Source: Fratercula arctica
Taxonomy: Eukaryota; Chordata; Aves; Charadriiformes; Alcidae
Length of the DNA stretch: 64,000 nucleotides
Direction: 5' to 3'
NCBI GenBank assembly: GCA_947846985.1
Contig: CANTUZ010000027.1
Coordinates: 4,106,403-4,170,402 of the forward strand
Part shown: in pieces, positions 24,250 to 33,685 of the stretch
How positions within the stretch are numbered: the first letter of the stretch is position 1
How the letters are laid out: every line of letters starts with the position of its first letter
The notes under the pieces: model-generated
Told to the model about the DNA's origin: nothing
Seen by the model: only the letters and a program-made list of their open reading frames with translations
Database searches by the model: none
Made by a program: the position numbers and the translations under genes

Positions 24250-24852
24250 TCACTCGAACCATCCTCTATTGTCCTTTACACATGCCACCCCGTGGCCCAT
24301 AGTTGGGACACAATGATAGTTTATAACTCGTACAAGGGTATGATGCAAAGCAACATCTGCAACTGATCGTATAATGCTTATTAAACATAGCAAATAGCAT
24401 ACTAAACATAACAGACAGATTCCTTCCACACAGGCAATGAGTATAATTTCCTTCAATCAACCCCACCCCCAAGTCCATCCAGCAAAGAGATTTCACCCAG
24501 TGGTCTCCACAAGTTGCTGGCTCGGTCGGTGCAGTTCTTGCAACTGGGCATGGATGGATTTGGAGCGGTCACTTAGATTCGTACAACACAGTCCTTTAAA
24601 ATCTTGACAACTGTGTCCGTGAGCTAAAAGCAAAAAATCAATAGCAGCTCTGTTTTGCAGCATTGCATGTTGAATACTATCTACATCTAGCAATAACTCA
24701 GAAACAGCTGTACTAGTAGCATTACTAAATTTATCCCTGGCAGCGAGAGAGTCCTTGTTATCAAGAATCCTTGGCATCGAAAGAGTCCTTGTTAGCAAGA
24801 GCGCATGCGGACTCCCTGTTCTTGCTGGTACTGTGCTTTGATCTTCTTCCAC
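24250..24852 (-). pseudogene. Env transmembrane-subunit remnant, alpharetrovirus-like
   Basis: The frame 24852-24493 holds a heptad-like stretch, then [16 protein letters not shown] and a CX6CC disulfide motif, C-QDFKGL-CC (24583-24609). These are hallmarks of the TM ectodomain in gamma- and alpharetrovirus-type envelopes. [11 protein letters not shown] is the region corresponding to the so-called immunosuppressive segment. A different frame (24456-24250) carries a hydrophobic, Cys-rich anchor, IILIACVEGICLLCLVCYLL, so a frameshift separates ectodomain from anchor. Possible surface-subunit residue extends upstream to about 25,050. It does not match the Env fragment beside the 3' LTR and sits on the wrong side of integrase, so it probably came from a second retrovirus. 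It is not intact. Confidence 0.75.
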
Positions 24853-25837
24853 AACAGGCCAAGATTCTCAGGCAGCTAGATAAGGTGTCCTTGAGTCCAT
24901 TACAGACTTATGTCATCTAAGTGTTTTTCTTGCAAGCATCTGAGACTAAATAACAATTAGTGATAGATGTGTTTTCCAGCACCCAGGTGCGAGTCCCTTG
25001 AGCATATTTACAATCCTCCTTGCTGATCTTCCGTTGCTTTCCCATATTCCACCCCCCCGCTCAAGAGACTGCTTCTGCTGGGGTTCATTTAGTCTCACAG
25101 AGTATAACACAGAGTAATTTATAAAGGCGTGCAATAACATATATACATATAGGAAAAAACCCAAAACATATCTCTATAATACTGCTTGAATCAGGTGTCT
25201 TATTTCTCTTTTTCTGCTGCTGTCTTGTAGCATATACGGCATACTTTTGTGCTAAGACGGCACATTTCCCTTCTAATTGTTCTTTTTTTTTTTTTTTTTT
25301 TTTTCTTTTTTCTTTTTTTTTTTTTTTTTTTTTTTTTTCCATCACTTACGGCTGACATAAAAGTCTGCCTTGCAACAAGAGCTCACCCTTAAGTTTCTCA
25401 TTTTCCTACAGAGCATCCTATAGATTCTAGCTTAACTCCTTTTCCCAATCAACCATGATCTTATAGGCAAACAGCAAACAACCAGTCATACGCCCTGCAT
25501 GGGTAAGCCGTTCCCGAAAGCGTAAGCATGTCGGCTGGCGAAAACTGCCCCAATATTTCAGGACTTCCATCGGTTCTACAGCCCATCATGGTCTATCTAC
25601 CTGGGGTGCACTCACCTTACATCTAAACATTGTGTATATACAAACTTCTTCGCTTGACAGTGTGGCAGCCCTAGTCATGTACGAGAACAGTACCACACCG
25701 GGCAGAACACCTGCTCAAGCGGAGTCACCAAACGACACTGCACACAGCAACAAACAAACAGTAGCACAGATGCTGATCAGCAGATATAAATTGGCGCCCA
25801 CACACACTTACACAGCAGACATACAAAAACACCACTT
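24853..25837 (-). other. Unassigned provirus interior with internal poly(A)-like tract
   Basis: About 1 kb between the gag remnant and the Env TM remnant. On the minus (proviral sense) strand I see no protease, RT or gag domain. The part at 24,853-25,050 may be degraded Env surface subunit. The part at 25,339-25,837 is of unknown origin; it includes GTAAGT-like and AAGGTGAGT-like splice-donor sequences. A 56-base A-rich run divides the two. Open frames here are short or Lys-rich from the A run. Confidence 0.5.
25283..25338 (-). repeat. Poly(A)/poly(T) tract, A-rich on the proviral sense strand
   Basis: 56 bases of T on the plus strand interrupted by only two C. In proviral orientation it is a poly(A)-like run with two G. 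It may be a fossil poly(A) tail from a captured or template-switched transcript, or an expanded homopolymer. No AATAAA was seen just upstream in that orientation. Confidence 0.8.
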
Positions 25838-26485
25838 CTATCTCAGGGAGAGGACTAGGAAGGGGAGGGGGTGAGGCGAACGGCGGCGGGAGCGAAGCGG
25901 CTCCAGCTCCGTCCTTCGCCCCCGACATTCTGACAATACACTGCAATACCCCGATTCCAGCTGCGCACGCATAAGCGGTTGAGAAGGAGGAACAGACGTG
26001 ATACCTGGCGCAAATGGAGGAGGCTTAAGAATGGAGGAACGCGATAACGACTTTCGTCTCTGTTGCTGTAAAATCTCCTCCGCAGTTGTAGCAGAGGCAG
26101 CCATAGCTTTAATCGGGGTTAAAGGTGGACATAAATCAGGTTCAGTCTCTGGATTTATTGGGCCAGGATCAAAGGGATCTTCTGGCTCTTCACCTCCTGA
26201 ATTCTGTTTTTGGTAATGTTTTTCAGAATTGGGAATTTGAGCATATTTAGGCTGAGGGTCTGCAACTGGGGGTGTCATTTCAAAAGACTGAGGTTCCTTT
26301 GGGGGAGCTTGTGGTGCCCCTCTAGCAACCCCTTGCAGGGCTTGCTCTGCGGGATGCATTGTTCGTATGGCAGTGTATACAGTTCGCCAAGTAACTATTA
26401 TTCCTCTGGCAAGGACAAGTGCAGCGTCTCCTGCATTTGCAATTCCTCCCCCACTTTTAGCTGCTGAGCCAAATCGTAGGACCAC
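25838..26485 (-). pseudogene. Gag remnant, proline-rich segment
   Basis: A 215-codon minus-strand open frame. Its upstream half resembles the spacer region of class II Gag between matrix and capsid: Ala/Gly-rich start, then Pro-rich text such as QAPPKEPQSFEMTPP and EEPEDPFDPGPINPE. The last ~50 residues become Arg/Ser-rich and look non-gag, so the gag-derived part probably ends near 25,990. No capsid major homology region or CCHC knuckle follows. The assignment rests on composition and position after the other gag pieces. Confidence 0.5.
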
Positions 26486-26657
26486 CCTTCAGGGAACCAT
26501 AAGCAATAATCACGTATCCATACAAGCAAAAAATTTCTGAGTCAAATACTCATTTGCATCCTATGAACCCATCTCTGCTGTTTTCCAGCATAGTACAAAT
26601 CCATCTCCTCACTTTCTATTCTTTAACACTATCTCCCTTTTCTGATACATTACACTA

Positions 26658-27453
26658 TTATGTATCCCCAGACTCGTCCGCTGCTGTTTCAGACGGATCA
26701 CCCGCTCCCGGACTCCCACACACCCTCTCCTCAACCACCTGCAAACCCTCCTTGATAACCTCATGAGCCTTTTTATAAGCAGCCCGTATCGCGCCCGCTT
26801 TCAAACCCTTATCAAGTCTTCTCTGCATTTCCGCGAGCAATTGCTGCATAGTGTTCTGTTGATCGCAGAGAGCGTCACGGAGCTCTGCAGTATCTTTAGG
26901 TGGATAGACAGTTTTCAGACGAACGTCCTCGGAGGATGATGACGTTTCCATAGGCTGAGGAGAGTCGGGGGGAACCTGCATGGATGACTCCGGTAGACCA
27001 GAGTACGGTGGAGCGGTCGGTTGCGGAGGCGAAAATGTCCATTCGTCAGACGCACCCCAGAACTCCTTTTCTGACTGCTTTATTACAGGAAATGCATTGG
27101 AGAATGAACTGTTTCCCTCTTCCCCAGCTGCATCTAACACCCTCCAGGCTGCGGTGGCAATAACAGCTGATCCATGCATGCCTGCAATCAGTCCCTTCAC
27201 CTGTCGATAAGTGCCTGCCAGGTTCCAGGCTTCCTTATTCTCTGACTGCACTGCTTCCCACATTTCCACTCCAATTCGAGTCCATGTTGAAAGGTCAAAA
27301 AACTGAGTCGGATCTCTGAGCAATCCTCATCGTCGGCACCAAGATAGTTGTTCCAGTAAAGCACTCTCACTAAGGTTTTCACCAGCATTTTTTGCCAGCT
27401 GCAGCAAACTTTGTACTGCTGCCTTTTCCACGGCTGATACAGCCAAACCCATA
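26658..27453 (-). pseudogene. Gag remnant, matrix C-terminus, late domain and coiled coil
   Basis: The minus-strand frame is read from about 27,450 to a stop at 26658, with an in-frame TGA at 27327-27329. Downstream of that stop it begins RDPTQFFDLSTWTRIG. It then has a PTAP late-domain motif within QPTAPPYSG (27009-27020), which in retroviruses recruits TSG101/ESCRT for budding. A charged segment rich in Gln, Glu and Arg (RDALCDQQNTMQQLLAEMQR) has heptad character. The frame differs from the matrix start upstream, so at least one indel lies near 27,450-27,500. It is a broken gene. Confidence 0.75.
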
Positions 27454-27735
27454 CTACCGTTCCCATTCTAGGTGGCTCCCACTTCCCGTGGGGTCGTGGA
27501 TCTGCTCCTGCCTCTCTCGGGCAGCCCAGCTTACTTCATCCCACAACACTGCCCCTATTTTAGCCCACGTATCCTGGGCAAAGGCAACCGCCACCGTGGG
27601 ATAAAGCCCCTTGTCTCTTGTCCATACTAAAAGTGACTTCAAAGAGGCAGAATCATATTTCAGTCCTCTCATAGAGAGCATATGTTGGAGGAGCTTAACT
27701 ACAGCCTCTTCTTCTTTTGAGGTTGCAGACCCCAT
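27454..27735 (-). pseudogene. Gag N-terminus (matrix), myristoylation signal, frameshifted
   Basis: The minus-strand ATG at 27733-27735 begins MGSATSKEEEAVVKLLQHML. Gly2 with Ser6 fits an N-myristoylation signal, which targets Gag to the plasma membrane. The helical, Trp-containing sequence that follows (LLVWTRDKGLYPTV, DTWAKIGAVLWDEV) matches betaretrovirus-like matrix. The start was chosen for this signal, although the frame is open another 50 codons upstream (to 27885) through a basic leader region. The frame stops at 27454, well short of a full matrix-capsid protein, and coding character resumes in another frame. Confidence 0.8.
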
Positions 27736-27900
27736 CTCCTCCCGGCCGCTCGCCTGATCAGAGCGAGATTCCCCTTGATTTGATGCGCTAGCGTCTTCCC
27801 GAGTGCCGGGGCAGCACTCACCTTTCGGCCGCTTCTTCCGCCCCCTCCGATTGCCGGCTGGATTTCTGGGTAGATGCAGTCCCAAAAAACCGATCTGAGG

Positions 27901-27918
27901 GTCCCTGTTCGGGCGCCA
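27901..27918 (-). promoter_or_regulatory. Primer-binding site, tRNA-Lys type
   Basis: On the minus strand, two bases after the 5' LTR end, the sequence is TGGCGCCCGAACAGGGAC. It is complementary to the 3' end of tRNA-Lys3, the minus-strand DNA primer used by many class II elements and lentiviruses. All 18 positions match the canonical site. Confidence 0.95.
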
Positions 27919-27920
27919 CT

Positions 27921-28293
27921 TGTTGACGCGGAAGGCTCGAGCAATAACATGCAGACCAATGTGATCAGGTTAATGCCACTTTATTCAACCTAAGTGTTAC
28001 ATTTATAGTATTATGATTTCTGTTCACGCGCTCTAACTCCTACTAATTGGCTGCATGTTATCCTCACGAGCTGTCCACGCGCTTAATTCTTTCTTGTCAT
28101 TGGTCGACCTTTCTTGACGTATGATGTTTTCAATTCCTTTGTTACACTTCTTTCTGGTCAGCACCTCCTTATCTCATGTCCGACAGTAACCTTTCTTAAA
28201 CTCATGTCAAGGCAGGCCTACACAGCTGCTACCAACTCCTCAGTGCTTGGAGTGTTCATAGGGTGACCTCGTTGTATTAGAAATCCTTCCACA
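27921..28293 (-). repeat. 5' LTR of the provirus (promoter)
   Basis: 373 bp with TG...CA ends on the minus strand, identical in length and, as far as I can read, in sequence to the 3' LTR. TATAAA lies at 28002-28007 and AATAAA at 27980-27985, both on the minus strand. Transcription would run leftwards, towards the telomere. Confidence 0.92.
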
Positions 28294-28299
28294 GCTTTC
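28294..28299. repeat. Target-site duplication, right copy (GCTTTC)
   Basis: Partner of GATTTC at 22436-22441. The second base differs, A in the left copy and in other satellite monomers, C here. Satellite sequence continues in phase immediately afterwards. Confidence 0.8.
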
Positions 28300-31200
28300 C
28301 ACGCTTTCCTGGGAACTTCAGCCTCAATACCACCCTTTCTCCCTCGCCCCAGGGACGGCCTCCATAATTACCATAGGTCTGGAGATTGCTGCCATGCCCA
28401 AGGAGCCATGAGGGAAAGCTGTGGCTTCTTTGAAAGCTCTCTGGGAACAGCTTGCATTGCCCCAGAGACCTTGGGTCTTCGGCCTTTCCTAGCGCCTTCA
28501 GCCTCAGAACTGCCCTTTCTCACTTGCCCCAGGGACGGCCTCCAAAGTAAACATAGGTCTGGAGATTGCTGCCACGCCCAAGGAGCCACGAGGGCAAACT
28601 GTGGCTTCTGTTAAATCTCTCTGACAACCGCTTAGGTTGCCACACAGACCTGGGGATCCGGTCTTTCCTGGCGACTTCAGCCTCAATATCACCCTTTCTC
28701 ACTCGCCCCAGGGACGGCCTCCAAAATTACCATAGGTCTGGAGATTGCTGCCACGCCCAAGGAGCCACGAGGGAAAACTGTAGCTTCTTTGAAAGCCCTC
28801 TGGGAACCGGTTGCATTGCCCCAGAGACCTAGGGTCTTCGGCCTTTCCTAGCGCCTTCAGCCTCAGAACTGCCCTTTCTCACTCGCCCCAGGGACGGCCT
28901 CCAAAGTAAACATAGGTCTAGAGATTGCTGCCACGCCCAATGAGCCACGAGGGCAAACTGTGGCTTCTTTTTAATCTCTCTGGGAACTGCTTAGGTTGCC
29001 ACACAGATCTTGGAGCTCTGGGCTTTCCTGGCGCCTTCAGCCTCAAAACCACCCTTTCTCACTCGTCCCAGGGACGGCCTCCAAAGTAAACATAGGTCTG
29101 GAGATTGCTGCCACGCCCAAGGAGCCACGAGGGAAAACTGTGCCTTGCTCTAAAGCTCTCTAGGAACTGCTTAGATTGGCCCAGAGAGCGTGGATTTCCA
29201 CCCTTTCCTGGGAACTTCAACCTCAATACCACCCTTTCTCACTCGCCGCATGGATGGCCTCCAAAGTAAACATAGGTCTGGAGATTGCTGCCACGCCCAA
29301 GGAGCCACGAGGGAAAACTGTGGCTTGCTCTAAAGGTCTCTGGGAACTGCTTAGATTGGCCCAGAGACCATGGATTTCCACGCTTTCTTGGCGCCTTCAG
29401 CCTCAAAACCACCCTTTCTCACTCGCCCCAGGGACGGCCTCCAAAATTACCATAGGTCTGGAGATTGCTGCCACGCCCAAGGAGCCACGAGGGAAAACTG
29501 TAGCTTCTTTGAAAGCCCTCTGGGAACCGCTTGCATTGCCCCAGAGACCTTGGGTCTTTGGCCTTTCCTAGCGCCTTCAGCCTCAGAACTGCCCTTTCTC
29601 ACTTGCCCCAGGGACGGCCTCCAAAGTAAACATAGGTCTGGAGATTGCTGCCACACCCAAGGAGCCACGAGGGCAAACTGTGGCTTCTGTTAAATCTCTC
29701 TGACAACCGCTTAGATTGCCACACAGACCTGGGGATCCGGTCTTTCCTGGCGACTTCAGCCTCAATACCACCCTTTCTCACTCGCCCCAGGGACGGCCTC
29801 CAAAGTAAACATAGGTCTGGAGATTGCTGCCATGCCCAAGGAGCCACGAGGGCAAACTGTGGCTTCTGTTAAATCTCTCTGGGAACTGCTTAGGTTGCCA
29901 CACAGATCTTGGAGCTCTGGGCTTTCCTGGCAACTTCAGCCTCAAAAAAACCCTTTCTCACTCGTCCCAGGGACGGCCTCCAAAGTAAACATAGGTCTGG
30001 AGACTGCTGCCACGCCCAAGGAGCCACGAGGGAAAACTGTGCCTTGCTCTAAAGCTTTCTAGGAACTGCTTAGATTGGCCCAGAGACCGTGGATTTCCAC
30101 GCTTTCCTGGGAACTTCAGCCTCAATACCACCCTTTCTCCCTCGCCCCAGGGACGGCCTCCATAATTACCATAGGTCTGGAGATTGCTGCCATGCCCAAG
30201 GAGCCATGAGGGAAAGCTGTGGCTTCTTTGAAAGCTCTCTGGGAACCGCTTGCATTGCCCCAGAGACCTTGGGTCTTCGGCCTTTCCTAGCGCCTTCAGC
30301 CTCAGAACTGCCCTTTCTCACTCGCTCCAGAGACGACCTCTAAAGTAAACATGGGTCTGGAGATTGCTGCCACGCCCAAGGAGCCACGAGGGCAAACTGT
30401 GGCTTCTGTTAAATCTCTCTGGGAACTGCTTAGGTTGCCACACAGACCTTGCGGCTCCGGGATTTGCTGGCATCTTCAGACTCAGAACTACCCTTTCTCA
30501 CTCGCCACAGGGATGGACTCAAAAGGTACCATAGGTCTAGAGGTTGCTGCCACACCGAAGGAGCCACGAGGCTAAACTGTGGTTTCTGTTAAATCTCTCT
30601 GGGAACCGCTTAGGTTGCCACACAGACCTGGGGATCCGGTCTTTCCTGGCGACTTCAGCCTCAAAAAAACCCTTTCTCACTCGCCCCAGGGACGGCCTCC
30701 AAAGTAAACATAGGTCTGGAGATTGCTGCCACGCCCAAGGAGCCACGAGGGAAAACTGTGCCTTGCTCTAAAGCTCTCTAGGAACTGCTTAGATTGGCCC
30801 AGAGAGCGTGGATTTCCACCCTTTCCTGGGAACTTCAACCTCAATACCACCCTTTCTCACTCGCCGCATGGACGGCCTCCAAAGTAAACATAGGTCTGGA
30901 GATTGCTGCCACGCCCAAGGAGCCACGAGGCTAAACTGTGGCTTCTGTTTAATCTCTCTGGGAACTGCTTAGGTTGCCACACAGACATGGAGCTCTGGGC
31001 TTTCCTGGCGCCTTCAGCCTCAAAACCACCCTTTCTCACTCGCCCCAGGGACGGCCTCCAAAATTACCATAGGTCTGGAGATTGCTGCCACGCCCAAGGA
31101 GCCACGAGGGCAAACTGTGGCTTCTGTTAAATCTCTCTGGAACCGCTTAGGTTGCCACACAGACCTTGGGGCTCCGGGATTTGCTGGCATCTTCAGCCTC

Positions 31201-33685
31201 AATACCACCCTTTCTCACTCGCCCCATGGACGGCATGCGAAACAGCAGTTGTCTCGACATTGCTGCCAAGCCCAAGAAAGGCACGAGGGCATACTGTGGC
31301 TTCGGTTAAATCTCTCTGGGAACCGTTTGCATTGCCCCACAGATTTTCGGTTTCGGGTTTTCCTGGCAACTTCAGCCTCAATACCACCCTTTCTCACTCG
31401 CCCCAGGGATGGACTCAAAAGTAAACATAGGTCTGGAGATTGCTGCCACACCCAAGGAGCCACGAGAGCAAACTGTGGCTTCTGTTTAATCTCTCTGGGA
31501 ACTGCTTAGATTGGCCCAGAGACCGTGGATTTCCACGCTTTCTTGGCGCCTTCAGCCTCAAAACCACCCTTTCTCACTCGCCCCAGGGACGGCCTCCAAA
31601 GTAAACATAGGTCTGGAGATTGCTGCCATGCCCAAGGAGCCACGAGGGCAAACTGTGGCTTCTGTTAAATCTCTCTGGGAACTGCTTAGGTTGCCACACA
31701 GATCTTGGAGCTCTGGGCTTTTCTGGCAACTTCAGCCTCAAAAAAACCCTTTCTCACTCGTCCCAGGGACGGTCTCAAAAGTAAACATAGGTCTGGAGAC
31801 TGCTGCCACGCCCAAGGAGCCACGAGGGAAAACTGTGGCTTCTGTTAAATCTCTCTGGGAACTGCTTAGGTTGCCACACAGACCTGGGGATTCGGTGTTT
31901 CCTGGCGCCTTCAGCCTCAGAACTGCCCTTTCTCACTCGCCCCAGGGACGGCCTCCAAAGTAAACATAGGTCTGGAGATTGCTGCCACGCCCAAGGAGCC
32001 ACGAGGGCAAACTGTGGCTTCTGTTAAATCTCTCTGGGAACTGCTTAGGTTGCCACACAGACCTGGGGATCCGGGCTTTCCTGGCGACTTCAGCCTCAAA
32101 AAAACCCTTTCTCACTCGCCCCAGGGACGGCCTCAAAAGTAAACATAGGTCTGGAGACTGCTGCCACGCCCAAGGAGCCACGAGGGAAAACTGTGGCTTC
32201 TGTTAAATCTCTCTGGGAACTGCTTAGGTTGCCACACAGACCTGGGGATCCGGTCTTTCCTGGCGACTTCAGCCTCAATACCACCCTTTCTCACTCGCCC
32301 CAGGGACGGCCTCCAAAGTAAACATAGGTCTGGAGATTGCTGCCACGCCCAAGGAGCCACGAGGGAAAACTGTGCCTTGCTCTAAAGCTTTCTAGGAACT
32401 GTTTAGATTGGCCCAGAGACCGTGGATTTCCACGCTTTCCTGGGAACTTCAGCCTCAAAACCACCCTTTCTCACTCGCCCCAGGGACGGCCTCCAAAATT
32501 ACCATAGGTATGGAGATTGCTGCCACGCCCAAGAAGGCACGAGGCTAAACTGTGGCTTCTGTTTAATCTCTCTGGGAACCGCTTAGGTTGCCACACAGAC
32601 CTTGGGGCTCCGGGATTTGCTGGCGCCTTCAGCCTCAAAAAAAACCCTTTCTCACTCGTCCCAGGGACGGCCTCCAAAGTAAACATAGGTCTGGAGATTG
32701 CTGCCACGCCCAAGGAGCCACGAGGGAAAACTGTGCCTTGCTCTAAAGCTCTCTAGGAACTGCTTAGATTGGCCCAGAGAACGTGGATTTCCACCCTTTC
32801 CTGGGAACTTCAACCTCAATACCACCCTTTCTCACTCGCCCCATGGACGGCCTCCAAAGTAAACATAGGTCTGGAGATTGCTGCCACGCCCAAGGAGCCA
32901 CGAGGGAAAACTGTGGCTTGCTCTAAAGGTCTCTGGGAACTGCTTAGATTGGCCCAGAGACCGTGGATTTCCACGCTTTCTTGGCGCCTTCAGCCTCAAA
33001 ACCACCCTTTCTCACTCGTCCCAGGGACGGCCTCCATAATTACCATAGGTCTGGAGATTGCTGCCACGCCCAAGGAGCCACGAGGAAAAACTGTAGCTTC
33101 TTTGAAAGCCCTCTGGGAACCGCTTGCATTGCCCCAGAGACCTTGGGTCTTCGGCCTTTCCTAGCGCCTTCAGCCTCAGAACTGCCCTTTCTCACTTGCC
33201 CCAGGGACGGCCTCCAAAGTAAACATAGGTCTGGAGATTGCTGCCACGCCCAAGGAGCCACGAGGGAAAACTGTGGCTTCTGTTAAATCTCTCTGACAAC
33301 CGCTTAGGTTGCCACACAGACCTGGGGATCCGGTCTTTCCTGGCGACTTCAGCCTCAATATCACCCTTTCTCACTCGCCCCAGGGACGGCCTCCAAAATT
33401 ACCATAGGTCTGGAGATTGCTGCCACGCCCAAGGAGCCACGAGGGCAAACTGTGGCTTCTGTTTAATCTCTCTGGGAACTGCTTAGGTTGCCACACAGAT
33501 CTTGGAGCTCTGGGCTTTCCTGGCAACTTCAGCCTCAAAAAAACCCTTTCTCACTCGTCCCAGGGACGGCCTCAAAAGTAAACATAGGTCTGGAGACTGC
33601 TGCCACGCCCAAGGAGCCACGAGGGAAAACTGTGCCTTGCTCTAAAGCTTTCTAGGAACTGCTTAGATTGGCCCAGAGACCGTGG
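28294..33685 (+). repeat. ~30-monomer satellite block, copy 2 of a direct duplication
   Basis: Collinear with 17044-22441 at an offset of 11,249-11,251 including the provirus. The provirus is absent at the corresponding end of this copy, near 33,685, where satellite reads straight through. The block duplication and the insertion are therefore separate events. Confidence 0.8.

Larger units (their letters stand above)
22442..28293 (-). mobile_element. Defective class II endogenous retrovirus (provirus), minus strand
   Basis: A 5,852-bp provirus lies in the satellite, with 373-bp LTRs, a tRNA-Lys primer-binding site and a polypurine tract at the expected places. Reading along the minus strand the order is: 5' LTR, PBS, broken gag, unassigned sequence with a poly(A) tract, alpharetrovirus-like Env TM, LTR-like sequence, integrase fragment, Env C-terminal fragment, PPT, 3' LTR. 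I see no capsid major homology region, no CCHC zinc knuckles, no protease motif and no reverse transcriptase YxDD motif, so most of gag-pol is gone. The element cannot encode its own replication. The two LTRs appear identical, pointing to a recent insertion or LTR homogenisation. Confidence 0.93.

Noticed and set aside
25085..25345. Minus-strand open frame with a long lysine run
   Set aside because: The lysines are the translated poly(A)-like tract; the rest shows no recognisable domain.
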